Assembly: GCF_007713465.1 (NCBI RefSeq)
Contig: NZ_VMSG01000002.1
Location: 1 to 64,000 of the forward strand
Reading direction: 5' to 3'
Length of the DNA stretch: 64,000 nucleotides
Source: Pseudomonas sp. H3(2019)
Lineage (GTDB): Bacteria > Pseudomonadota > Gammaproteobacteria > Pseudomonadales > Pseudomonadaceae
Shown here one piece after another: positions 18,407 to 26,448 of the stretch. The position numbers and the translations under genes are program-made. The first letter of the stretch is position 1. Every line of letters begins with the position of its first letter. The notes beneath the pieces were generated by a model, which ran no database searches, was not told where the DNA came from, and saw only the letters and a program-made list of their open reading frames with translations.

Positions 18407-19447
18407 ATGAACCTGAGTATTTTCTACGCCTTGAGCGCGGCCGCACTGTTTGGCGCCAGCACCCCGCTGGCCAAACTGCTGGGTGTTGAGGTCTCGCCGA
18501 TTTTGCTGGCGGGGCTGCTGTACCTGGGCAGTGGCCTCGGCTTGACCCTGGTCAGGTTTATCCGTGACCGCGGCTGGCAGGCAACCGGCCTGACAGCTGG
18601 CGAGTGGCCGTGGCTGATCGGTGCCATTGCCTTCGGCGGTGTGCTTGGGCCGGTGGCATTGATGTTCGGCTTGACCCTGACTTCAGGGGCCGCAGCCTCG
18701 CTGATGCTCAATCTGGAATCGGTACTGACGGCGCTGCTGGCCTGGCTGGTGTTCAAGGAGAACGCTGATCGGCGAATCGTTGCGGGGATGTTGGCCATCG
18801 TCGCTGGCGGAGTGTTCCTGGCCTGGCCGCAGGACTCGACACAGGCGCAAGGCTGGATCGGCCCGCTGGCCGTCGCGCTGGCCTGTGCCTGCTGGGCCAT
18901 CGATAACAACCTGACCCGCAAGATCTCGGCCTCCGATGCCCTGTTCATTGCCGGTATCAAGGGGCTGGCTGCGGGAGCGGTCAACTGTACGCTGGCGCTA
19001 TCGTTGGGGGCCAAACTGCCGAACATTGCCACGCTCGCGCCGATACTCCTGGTCGGTTTTCTCGGTTACGGCATTAGCCTGGTGCTGTTCGTGCTCGCCC
19101 TACGCGGCCTGGGCACGGCACGCACCGGCGCGTACTTTTCGACCGCGCCGTTTCTGGGGGCGGCGATAGCGATTCTGATCCTCGGCGAACCGGCGTCACT
19201 GACGTTCTGGATCGCTGCCCTGCTGATGGGCATTGGCGTGTGGATTCACCTCACTGAAAGCCATGCGCACGACCACCAGCACGAGCCGCTCCTCCATGGT
19301 CACCGGCACGTTCACGATGAACACCATCAGCATGAGCATGACTTTGAATGGGATGGCAGCGAACCCCACAGTCACGTTCACCAACATCAGGCGATCCGCC
19401 ACAGCCACCCGCACTTCCCGGACATTCATCACCGGCACAAGCATTGA
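18407..19447 (+). CDS. EamA/DMT-family transporter with histidine-rich C-terminal tail
   Basis: A 346-residue inner-membrane protein with about ten hydrophobic helices in two EamA repeats (for example FYALSAAALFGASTPLAKLL and LMLNLESVLTALLAWLVFKE). The last 65 residues are extremely His-rich (HAHDHQHEPLLHGHRHVHDE and onward), a feature seen in metal-handling transporters. DMT proteins export metabolites; the tail suggests divalent metal binding, so metal efflux or metal-sensing control is inferred. It stands just upstream of chrB on the same strand (94 bases), and may be expressed with the chromate genes or separately. Confidence 0.75.
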   Translation: MNLSIFYALSAAALFGASTPLAKLLGVEVSPILLAGLLYLGSGLGLTLVRFIRDRGWQATGLTAGEWPWLIGAIAFGGVLGPVALMFGLTLTSGAAASLMLNLESVLTALLAWLVFKENADRRIVAGMLAIVAGGVFLAWPQDSTQAQGWIGPLAVALACACWAIDNNLTRKISASDALFIAGIKGLAAGAVNCTLALSLGAKLPNIATLAPILLVGFLGYGISLVLFVLALRGLGTARTGAYFSTAPFLGAAIAILILGEPASLTFWIAALLMGIGVWIHLTESHAHDHQHEPLLHGHRHVHDEHHQHEHDFEWDGSEPHSHVHQHQAIRHSHPHFPDIHHRHKH

Positions 19448-19518
19448 AGCCAGTTCAGGCAAACCGACAAAATGCTTTGCCGCGCGAGGGCTTTTCAATC
19501 GGCCCGGAGAGGAATATT

Positions 19519-19553
19519 GTAGAGATACAAACTTTTTTTGAATGTATCTCTAC
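19519..19553 (+). promoter_or_regulatory. Perfect 11-bp inverted repeat at the chrB start (putative operator)
   Basis: GTAGAGATACA (19519-19529) is the exact inverse of TGTATCTCTAC (19543-19553), with a 13-base T-rich spacer. It ends at the base before the ATG at 19554, and the alternative ATG at 19542 lies inside it. Autoregulation by ChrB is known in other bacteria, so this is a good candidate for its binding site. Confidence 0.6.
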
Positions 19554-20495
19554 ATGAAAAATTGGCTCGCATTAATCCTTGGCCTACCGACCGCCAATGC
19601 CACGGAGCGCATGCGAGCGTGGCGCGCCCTGAAAGCCTCTGGAGCGGCGGTGTTACGCGATGGCGCCTATCTGTTGCCGGACTCCGACGCCTGTCGTGAA
19701 GCGCTGGCCTCGGTCGAGCGCGATATTCTGGCCATCAATGGCACCGCCTATGTCCTGCCTGTCGTCGACCCAAATGGCGAACGCTTCGTAGCGTTGTTCG
19801 ACCGTAGCGATGAGTACAGCAAGCTCGGCGCCGAGATCGATGCCTGCCGTGCTCAGCTCAATACCGAGAATGCGCTGGCGACCACCAAGCAGATTCGAAA
19901 GCTGCGCAAAGCCTATGAGCAGCTGACGACTATCGATTATTTTCCTGGCAAGCCGAAGCAGCAGATCGACGCGGTTTTGCAGGAGCTTGAGACCGCTGTC
20001 AGTCGAGCATTGTCGGCGGACGAACCCCATAGCCGCGACCAGCCAATCGTGCCGCTGAGTCTCGCGGACTTTCAGGGTCGCGTATGGGCAACACGCAAGC
20101 GGCCCTGGGTTGATCGACTGGCCTGCGCCTGGCTGATTCGGCGCTTCATCGATCCAGACGCTCAGATCCTCTGGCTGAACAGCCCGCAGGACTGCCCAGC
20201 CGATGCCCTGGGTTTTGATTTCGATGAGGCGACCTTCAGTCATGTCGGCAATCGTGTGAGCTTCGAAACCCTGCAAGCCAGCTTTGAAATCCAGGAGCCC
20301 GGCCTGGAGCGCATTGCGGCCCTCGTGCATTACCTCGACATCGGGGGTATTCAGCCGGTGGAGGCTGCCGGCATCGAACGGGTGCTGGCCGGACTACGCG
20401 AAACCATGACTGATGACGATCATTTGCTGGCGGCTGCGAGCGCCATCTTCGACGGCCTGCTTGCCGCGTTTGTGAAAGAGGAACAACCCCAATGA
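19542..20495 (+). CDS. chrB: Chromate resistance protein ChrB
   Basis: A 317-residue protein (305 if it starts at the ATG at 19554, MKNWLALILGLPTAN). The N-terminal part (to about 160) is the ChrB regulatory domain; the C-terminal part contains KRPWVDRLACAWLIRRFIDP and the Phe/His-containing SHVGNRVSFETL block of the ChrB domain. ChrB acts as a chromate-sensing regulator of chrA and is required for full resistance. The start is uncertain because the inverted repeat covers the place of a ribosome site; with the 19554 start the mRNA might be leaderless. Its stop overlaps the chrA start. Confidence 0.88.
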   Translation: MYLYMKNWLALILGLPTANATERMRAWRALKASGAAVLRDGAYLLPDSDACREALASVERDILAINGTAYVLPVVDPNGERFVALFDRSDEYSKLGAEIDACRAQLNTENALATTKQIRKLRKAYEQLTTIDYFPGKPKQQIDAVLQELETAVSRALSADEPHSRDQPIVPLSLADFQGRVWATRKRPWVDRLACAWLIRRFIDPDAQILWLNSPQDCPADALGFDFDEATFSHVGNRVSFETLQASFEIQEPGLERIAALVHYLDIGGIQPVEAAGIERVLAGLRETMTDDDHLLAAASAIFDGLLAAFVKEEQPQ

Positions 20496-21850
20496 GTAAG
20501 GTATCTCCATCGCTCGTTGAAGAGGAACTGCCAAGGCCCGAGACGATCAGTTTGCGTGAGGCGTTCTGGTTCTGGCTCAAGCTTGGTTTCATCAGTTTCG
20601 GCGGGCCGGCAGGACAGATCTCGATCATGCACCAGGAGCTGGTCGAACGACGGCGCTGGATTTCCGAACGGCGATTTCTGCACGCCCTCAACTACTGCAT
20701 GTTGTTGCCAGGGCCGGAAGCCCAGCAGTTGGCAACCTACATCGGCTGGCTGATGCATCGAACCTGGGGCGGCGTCATCGCAGGCGGGCTGTTTGTGCTG
20801 CCCTCGCTGTTCATCCTGATTGCCTTGTCCTGGATGTATATCGCCTTCGGCGACGTACCGATGGTCGCCGGGCTTTTCTATGGCATCAAACCGGCCGTGA
20901 CCGCCATCGTGGTGCAGGCGGCACACCGAATCGGTTCGCGAGCGCTGAAGAACAATTGGCTGTGGGCCATGGCGGCGGCGTCATTCGCGGCGATATTTGC
21001 ATTCAATGTCCCCTTTCCTCTGATCGTGCTCAGTGCGGCCTTGATCGGCTACCTGGGTGGCCGTTTTGCTCCCGAGAAGTTCCGGATCGGAGGCCACAGC
21101 GCTGCCCAAAAATCCTATGGTCCGGCATTGATCGATGACGATACCCCCTCCCCCGAACATGCCCGGTTCAGTTGGTTGAAACTGGCGCTGCTGGCACTCA
21201 TCGGCGCGGTGTTATGGGCGTTGCCAATGGCGATCTTGACCACGCTCTTTGGCTGGGAAGGTACCTTGACCCAGATGGCCTGGTTCTTTACCAAGGCGGC
21301 ACTGCTGACATTTGGCGGCGCCTACGCGGTGCTCCCGTATGTCTACCAGGGCGCCGTCGGACACTATGGCTGGCTGACCCCGACACAAATGATCGACGGC
21401 TTGGCGTTGGGGGAAACCACGCCGGGGCCGCTGATCATGGTGGTGGCTTTTGTCGGCTTTGTCGGGGCTTATGTTTCGCAGGTGTTCGGCGCCGACCAGG
21501 TGTTTCTCGGCGGCGCCGTCGCGGCGACGCTGGTGACCTGGTTCACCTTCCTGCCTTCGTTCCTGTTCATCCTCGCCGGCGGCCCGCTGGTGGAGACGAC
21601 GCACAACGAACTCAAGTTCACCGCGCCGCTCACCGGGATCACTGCCGCTGTGGTTGGGGTGATTCTTAATCTGGCAGTGTTCTTCGGCTATCACGTGCTG
21701 TGGCCCAAAGGGTTCGGCGGCACCCTCGACTGGCCCTCTGCGCTGATCGCCATTGCCGCAGCGATTGCCTTGTTTCGCTTCAAACGTGGCGTCATTCAAG
21801 TACTGATGGCCTGTGCGCTCATAGGTTTGGCAGTGCATCTGCTGCGCTAG
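20492..21850 (+). CDS. chrA: Chromate transporter ChrA (CHR family, long-chain)
   Basis: A 452-residue inner-membrane protein made of two homologous CHR halves, each with the signature F.SFGGPxGQI / LTFGGAYAVLPY motif (FISFGGPAGQISIMHQELVE near residue 35 and TFGGAYAVLPYVYQGAV near 272) and GPEAQQLATYIGW / GETTPGPLIMVVAFVG. It pumps chromate out of the cell using the proton gradient. It overlaps chrB by four bases (ATGA) and so is translationally coupled. Length and motifs are normal for an active long-chain CHR protein. Confidence 0.92.
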   Translation: MSKVSPSLVEEELPRPETISLREAFWFWLKLGFISFGGPAGQISIMHQELVERRRWISERRFLHALNYCMLLPGPEAQQLATYIGWLMHRTWGGVIAGGLFVLPSLFILIALSWMYIAFGDVPMVAGLFYGIKPAVTAIVVQAAHRIGSRALKNNWLWAMAAASFAAIFAFNVPFPLIVLSAALIGYLGGRFAPEKFRIGGHSAAQKSYGPALIDDDTPSPEHARFSWLKLALLALIGAVLWALPMAILTTLFGWEGTLTQMAWFFTKAALLTFGGAYAVLPYVYQGAVGHYGWLTPTQMIDGLALGETTPGPLIMVVAFVGFVGAYVSQVFGADQVFLGGAVAATLVTWFTFLPSFLFILAGGPLVETTHNELKFTAPLTGITAAVVGVILNLAVFFGYHVLWPKGFGGTLDWPSALIAIAAAIALFRFKRGVIQVLMACALIGLAVHLLR

Positions 21851-21934
21851 CGAGCGTGCGGCGATCAAACGTTTCCTGGCAGGCATCGGGCCTGCCGGAT
21901 CATCCAGCCTGTCGAACCAGGCAGGAGGTGTTCC

Positions 21935-22387
21935 ATGAGGTGGATTACCCGTGAACGACCCAAGATTGATCGCATCGCTTGTCCTTGGCTGATCACTCGC
22001 TTTATTGATCCACAAGGCGAGTTCTTGTACGTCCCCAGCAAAGACGTTCTGCGGTTTGCCGCTGAGAAAGATGCAACGCCTTACGATATTCCGGGCGTCG
22101 AGCTTTCCCACGTAGGTGAGCTGTGCAGCTTTGATGCGTTCCTGAAGAAGTACCAGCTCAGTGACCCTGCCCTGCAGCATTTGGCCAAAGTCGTGCGTGG
22201 GGCGGATACCTCCCGCCTTGATCTGACGCCGCAATCGGCTGGGCTGTACGCGATTTCGCTGGGACTGTCGCAATGCTTTGCCGATGACCAGGAAATGCTT
22301 TCGCACGGTTTGATCCTGTATGACGCGCTGTACGCCTGGTGCAAGGAGTGTCAGGGCGAGACGCATAACTGGCCTCCGCAGATGTGA
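21935..22387 (+). CDS. Stand-alone ChrB C-terminal-domain protein, 150 aa
   Basis: Starts MRWITRERPKIDRIACPWLI behind AGGAGGTG. Its first block (RPKIDRIACPWLITRFIDPQ) matches the C-terminal half of the ChrB in this cluster (RPWVDRLACAWLIRRFIDPD), and GVELSHVGELCSFDAFL matches SHVGNRVSFETL. It lacks the N-terminal regulatory domain. Such short proteins accompany chrA in many chromate loci; the role may be catalytic or redox rather than DNA binding. It is 84 bases after chrA and probably in the same operon. Confidence 0.75.
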   Translation: MRWITRERPKIDRIACPWLITRFIDPQGEFLYVPSKDVLRFAAEKDATPYDIPGVELSHVGELCSFDAFLKKYQLSDPALQHLAKVVRGADTSRLDLTPQSAGLYAISLGLSQCFADDQEMLSHGLILYDALYAWCKECQGETHNWPPQM

Positions 22388-22406
22388 AGAGGCCTGTTCA
22401 CACCGA

Positions 22407-22427
22407 AGCCCGGCCCTGAGCCGGGCT
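22407..22427 (+). terminator. Hairpin after the ChrB-domain gene
   Basis: AGCCCGGC and GCCGGGCT pair around a 5-base loop, 20 bases past the stop. No U-run follows, so it may be a weak or Rho-assisted end, or a processing structure before the next gene. Confidence 0.45.
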
Positions 22428-22520
22428 GATGACCCGTGAAACACTGAACGTTCTAATCCTGCATTACCGGGACAAAGGCAGGGCGATTGACGTCGCCCTG
22501 CCCGAGCAAAAGAGGGCCTT

Positions 22521-23561
22521 ATGAACATACGGCACAAACGACGTTTTGCTCTGCCAGTCTTCGCCGCCCTGTTGACGGCGCTAGCTGTCATGAACATCGC
22601 GAGCCTTCGTGACGTTCAGGCAGCAGACGAACCATCGACCAACGACCTGCCACTGAAACATGTCACCGACATTCCGTTGCCCGGTGGCGCTACTCGGCTT
22701 GACTACGAGAGCTACGATCCAGCGCGCAACCTGTTGTTCATCGCCCATTTGGGTGACAGCGAAGTGATCGTCTTTGACCTGCGTGAGTCCCGCGTCGCTG
22801 GACGCATTGCGAACGTTTCGTCGGTGCACGGTGTGCTGGTTATTCCTGAGCAGTCGCGTGTCTACGCGTCGGCGACGGGCACCAACGAAATCGTTGCGAT
22901 TGACGAAGCGACCCTGGCAGTTGTCAGTCGTATGCCCGGCGGTGTCTATCCAGACGGCATGGCTTATGTGCCCGACCTTCACAAGCTTTACGTATCGAAC
23001 GAAAACGGCAAGACCGAAACGGTAATCGACGTGAGCACCAACACTCGCGTTGCAACGATTCCCCTGGGAGGTGAAGTCGGCAATACACAATATGACCCTG
23101 TATCACGACACATTTTCGTCAATGTCCAGACACGTCAGCAACTGATCGAGATTGATCCCGCAACCGACCGGATCGTTGCGCGCATTGATTTGCCGGGGGC
23201 AAGAGGCAACCATGGCTTGTTGATCACCCCGCGTGACCGGCTGGCCTTTATCGCGTGCGAAGGTAACGACAAGCTCCTGGTACTGGACATGCGCACGATG
23301 CAGGTTATCCGGGCGTTCGATACTGGAGGAACCCCTGATGTGCTTGCGTTTGACCCCGTGCCGGGCACACTTTATGTGGCTGCAGAGACAGGCATAGTGT
23401 CGATGTTCCACGTCAAGAACACCGTCGTCACGAACATCGGCAGTGGCCGCGTAGGCCCGCATGCGCACGTCGTTGCCGTGGATGCAGCGACACACCGCTC
23501 GTATTTTCCGCTCAAGGATATTGATGGGCACCCGGTACTCCGGATTATGGAGCCCCAGTAG
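22521..23561 (+). CDS. Periplasmic YVTN-type beta-propeller protein
   Basis: A 346-residue exported protein. Its signal peptide is MNIRHKRRFALPVFAALLTA to about residue 34 (VQAADE). The mature part is a run of beta-propeller repeats such as RLDYESYDPARNLLFIAHLG, HKLYVSNENGKTETVIDVST and LFIACEGNDKLLVLDM-like units, as in YncE/YVTN proteins. These bind partners or ligands in the periplasm; a specific activity is not known. It follows the chromate genes by 133 bases on the same strand, which suggests a part in metal or oxidant stress, but this is only association. Confidence 0.7.
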   Translation: MNIRHKRRFALPVFAALLTALAVMNIASLRDVQAADEPSTNDLPLKHVTDIPLPGGATRLDYESYDPARNLLFIAHLGDSEVIVFDLRESRVAGRIANVSSVHGVLVIPEQSRVYASATGTNEIVAIDEATLAVVSRMPGGVYPDGMAYVPDLHKLYVSNENGKTETVIDVSTNTRVATIPLGGEVGNTQYDPVSRHIFVNVQTRQQLIEIDPATDRIVARIDLPGARGNHGLLITPRDRLAFIACEGNDKLLVLDMRTMQVIRAFDTGGTPDVLAFDPVPGTLYVAAETGIVSMFHVKNTVVTNIGSGRVGPHAHVVAVDAATHRSYFPLKDIDGHPVLRIMEPQ

Positions 23562-23722
23562 CGCATCCGTGCTGCGGCAATCTCGGCAACTGGAGTTTTG
23601 ATGGCTGAATGCGTTAATGGCGCTGCAACCTGCGCGACAATTTGAGCGCAAGAGACCGGGTGCGATCCTGCGGGCAGACCTTTAATCTGCCTGCAGTACC
23701 TGAACTTCTGCCTGGAATTTCC

Positions 23723-24334
23723 ATGCCCTATCACCCCGCCAGCCAATACCTGTCCGCCATCGACCCGGACTGGGCGCGACACATCGCCGCCATCGGCCCC
23801 TGTCTGCACCAGCCAAAACCGGCTCGCGATCCCTACGAAGCGCTGGTTCGGGCCATTGCTTATCAGCAACTCCATGCCAAGGCCGGCGATGCCATTCTCG
23901 GCCGTTTGATCGCGCTGTTTCCCGACTCGCCGTTCCCGACGCCCGAGCAATTGCTGGCCTGCGAATTCGAGGTGCTGCGCAGCTGTGGTTTTTCCGGCAG
24001 CAAGATCGCCACGCTCCAAGGTATCGCCCAAGGCGCGCTGGAGGGGCTGGTGCCGGATCGTTCAAACGCGCTGTCGATGAGCGACGACGCACTGATCGAA
24101 CGCCTGACCCGGTTACGCGGTGTCGGCCGCTGGACTGTCGAGATGCTGCTGATCTACACCTTGGAACGCATGGACATCCTGCCCGCCGACGACTTTGGCG
24201 TGCGCGACGGCTACCGCCGTTTCAAGAGCCTGGAGCAACAGCCAAGCCGCAAGCAGATGGTCGATATCGGTCAGGCATGGAGCCCCTATAGAACCGTCGC
24301 GGCCTGGTATTTGTGGCGAGTGCCGACCTCATGA
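23723..24334 (+). CDS. DNA-3-methyladenine glycosylase (AlkA-like)
   Basis: A 203-residue helix-hairpin-helix base-excision glycosylase. The motif RLTRLRGVGRWTVEMLLIYT followed by the catalytic Asp region ILPADDFGVRDGYRR is the HhH-GPD signature of AlkA and related enzymes; these remove alkylated purines. It lacks the N-terminal AlkA_N domain, as short MAG-type enzymes do. I chose the ATG at 23723 because the family starts MPYHPASxYLSxID-like; the longer frame is unsupported. It overlaps the Ada-type gene (ATGA), a pairing that makes sense for alkylation repair. Confidence 0.85.
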   Translation: MPYHPASQYLSAIDPDWARHIAAIGPCLHQPKPARDPYEALVRAIAYQQLHAKAGDAILGRLIALFPDSPFPTPEQLLACEFEVLRSCGFSGSKIATLQGIAQGALEGLVPDRSNALSMSDDALIERLTRLRGVGRWTVEMLLIYTLERMDILPADDFGVRDGYRRFKSLEQQPSRKQMVDIGQAWSPYRTVAAWYLWRVPTS

Positions 24335-24591
24335 AACGCTTTGTGCTGATCAATGCTCAGGGCAAACCGCTAGACAGCGCCGAACCCGGACAAATGGGTG
24401 GTCATCGACAATCGCGAATTTACGGTCGACTCGACTGCCCTGCTGCACTGCGTGCCATTGCCCGTGGCGGCTATGTCGCGCACCGGGTATTTTTCGCCGA
24501 TGAAACCACTGCCCGCGCCGCGGGTTATCGACCGTGCGCGGTGTGTTTGCCGCTGGCGTATATGGAGTGGAAAAAAGCATCCAGTCAATGA
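24331..24591 (+). CDS. Ada metal-binding-domain protein, 86 aa
   Basis: Starts MKRFVLINAQGKPLDSAEPG at 24331, overlapping the glycosylase stop. SRIYGRLDCPAALRAIARGG, HRVFFADETTARAAGYRPCA and the CxxC pair in YRPCAVCLP match the zinc domain of Ada (methyl phosphotriester acceptor), although the first Cys pair of the usual four-Cys site is reduced to one. It has no DNA-binding AraC part. I infer a small zinc-binding or alkylation-related partner of the glycosylase made from the same transcript. Confidence 0.7.
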   Translation: MKRFVLINAQGKPLDSAEPGQMGGHRQSRIYGRLDCPAALRAIARGGYVAHRVFFADETTARAAGYRPCAVCLPLAYMEWKKASSQ

Positions 24592-24654
24592 AGCGCTCAC
24601 CTGCGACCGGGATCAATCACAGGTCAATGCGGCCTGGACAACTCAAAAGCCGGC

Positions 24655-25551
24655 TCAAGTCGCACCAAAGCGGGCGATTGCAGCCTCGATAAATCGTCGG
24701 AGTTTGGCTGTTCTCTGACGATTTGCCGTGTAGAGCAAATGCATGTGTCGGCTCGGCGCTTCGAAATCAGCCAACAGTCGCACCAACTCGCCGCTTTGCA
24801 GCGCCGGCTGAAGGAAGTCTTCGGATCCAAGGACAATTCCAAAACCGTCAAGCGCGGCTGACAGCAATGCTTTGCTCTCGTTGACCTGCAAACGACTGGA
24901 GACCTGTACCTTATGAACGGTGGAGCCTTTGCAGAACTGCCATTCGCGGTCGGCCGGGCGGGACCAATAGGCATATCCCAAACACTCGTGGCTCTCAAGA
25001 TCAGCCGGTGTTTGTGGCGTTCCGCGCGCAATCAGGTAGCTCGGTGCCGCGCAGGCCACCAGCCGATAAGGGGCCAACGGTCTGGCGGTCAGACTGGAGT
25101 TGGCCAAGGGGCCGATCCGGAAAGCCACTTCATACCCCTCTTCCACCAGATCGACGAAGCGGTCCGTCAATTGCAGATCGATTTCCACTTCAGGGTGCTG
25201 ACGCAAAAAATCCGTCACGAACGGCATAAGGTTATAGGAACCGAAAGTCACGGGAGCACTGATTTTCAGTTTGCCACGAGGGGTGTCGTTCATGATTTGC
25301 GCAAGGGAGTCGGCAGCCTGGGCTTCGCTCACAATATGCTTGCAGCGTTCGTAGTAAGCACTCCCCAGTTCAGTCAGGCTTTGCCGCCGGGTAGTACGGT
25401 TCAGGAGCCGCGCCCCGAGCCGGTGCTCAAGAGCAGCAACATGCTTGGCCACCATCTGCGGCGACATGCCCAAGCGCTCGGCGGCGCGGGCATAGGAGCC
25501 TGATTCCGCCGCCATCACAAAAGCGCCCATGCTCGTCAAGCGATCCATCAT
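24655..25551 (-). CDS. LysR-family transcriptional regulator
   Basis: A 298-residue protein with an N-terminal winged helix (MGAFVMAAESGSYARAAERL, MSPQMVAKHVAALEHRLGAR, LLNRTTRRQSLTELG) and a C-terminal effector-binding domain. It is divergent from an NAD(P)-binding oxidoreductase gene; the shared 99-base gap surely holds the promoter and LysR operator of both. By analogy it should activate or repress that oxidoreductase in response to an unknown ligand. Confidence 0.88.
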   Translation of the reverse strand: MMDRLTSMGAFVMAAESGSYARAAERLGMSPQMVAKHVAALEHRLGARLLNRTTRRQSLTELGSAYYERCKHIVSEAQAADSLAQIMNDTPRGKLKISAPVTFGSYNLMPFVTDFLRQHPEVEIDLQLTDRFVDLVEEGYEVAFRIGPLANSSLTARPLAPYRLVACAAPSYLIARGTPQTPADLESHECLGYAYWSRPADREWQFCKGSTVHKVQVSSRLQVNESKALLSAALDGFGIVLGSEDFLQPALQSGELVRLLADFEAPSRHMHLLYTANRQRTAKLRRFIEAAIARFGAT

Positions 25552-25650
25552 TCAACACTCCTGGTAACGAGACTAAGTACACGATCGTTATTTATCCCCT
25601 ATTGGTTGCCAATCATCATAGCCTCTCCTACCAACCAACGGAGTAAGGAC

Positions 25651-26313
25651 ATGCGGATAGGCATTATTGGCGCAGGGTTCATCGGACGTGCAGTGGCGCA
25701 ATTGGTTATAGCTGCCGGGCATGAGGCAATGCTCAGCAATTCACGTGGGCCACAGACCATGAGCAGCGTGCTCAGTGACATTCCCGGCAGTAAAGTCGGG
25801 ACCCTCGAGGAGGCTGCGCAGTTTGGTGAAGTGGTTCTCGCGGCAATCCCCCTGGCGCATTATCGAAGCGTGCCGGCCAAGTGGCTAGAGGGCAAAACCG
25901 TCCTGGATGCCAACAACTACTACCCGGAACGAGACGGCCACATTCCCGTCCTGGACCGATTCGAAACCACCACCAGCCGCCTGCTCGCCGAACACCTGCC
26001 CCACTCCAGAGTGGTCAAGGTTTTTAACGCAATCCTCGCTCAAGACCTGGTGCAGGACTCGCGCCCGAAAGCTGCGCCCGACCGACGCGCACTGCCGATC
26101 GCTGCGGATGACCCGGTTGCGAAAGCCTTGGTGATCACGTTGCTGGACGAGATTGGGTTCGACGCTGTCGATGCTGGCAATCTCGATGAAAGCTGGCGAT
26201 TCGAACGGGCCAAACCCGCCTACTGTATCCCCTTGGATAAACAGGGGCTGAAGGTTGCCTTGGCAGCGGCTCAGCGGCAGGTTGAATTGCCTCATGGATC
26301 GTGGCGCCGCTGA
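25651..26313 (+). CDS. NAD(P)-binding oxidoreductase (F420-dependent NADP reductase-like)
   Basis: A 220-residue protein with a Rossmann motif at the N-terminus (MRIGIIGAGFIGRAVAQLVI) and the pattern HEAMLSNSRGPQTMSSVL, as in the NADPH-dependent F420 reductase (NpdG/ProC-like) family. Pseudomonads do not use F420, so the real substrate is some other carbonyl or imine compound. The ATG at 25651 follows GGAGTAAGGAC. It is divergent from the LysR gene, its likely regulator. Confidence 0.75.
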   Translation: MRIGIIGAGFIGRAVAQLVIAAGHEAMLSNSRGPQTMSSVLSDIPGSKVGTLEEAAQFGEVVLAAIPLAHYRSVPAKWLEGKTVLDANNYYPERDGHIPVLDRFETTTSRLLAEHLPHSRVVKVFNAILAQDLVQDSRPKAAPDRRALPIAADDPVAKALVITLLDEIGFDAVDAGNLDESWRFERAKPAYCIPLDKQGLKVALAAAQRQVELPHGSWRR

Positions 26314-26448
26314 ATAGCCCTCCCCCCACTGGATCGAGAGAAGACCTGGAGTTGCCGCCCCCCACTCACCGCCGCAAAACGTGTTCGCGGCAGTGGGTGC
26401 TGATTGACAGGCAACAATTGGCTCCCTTGAAAAGGGCTGTCGCGTCAA

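Noticed and set aside
21212..22597. 461-residue minus-strand frame over chrA and the ChrB-domain gene
   Set aside because: Antisense shadow: it covers genes with clear family motifs and has no ribosome site or recognisable domain.
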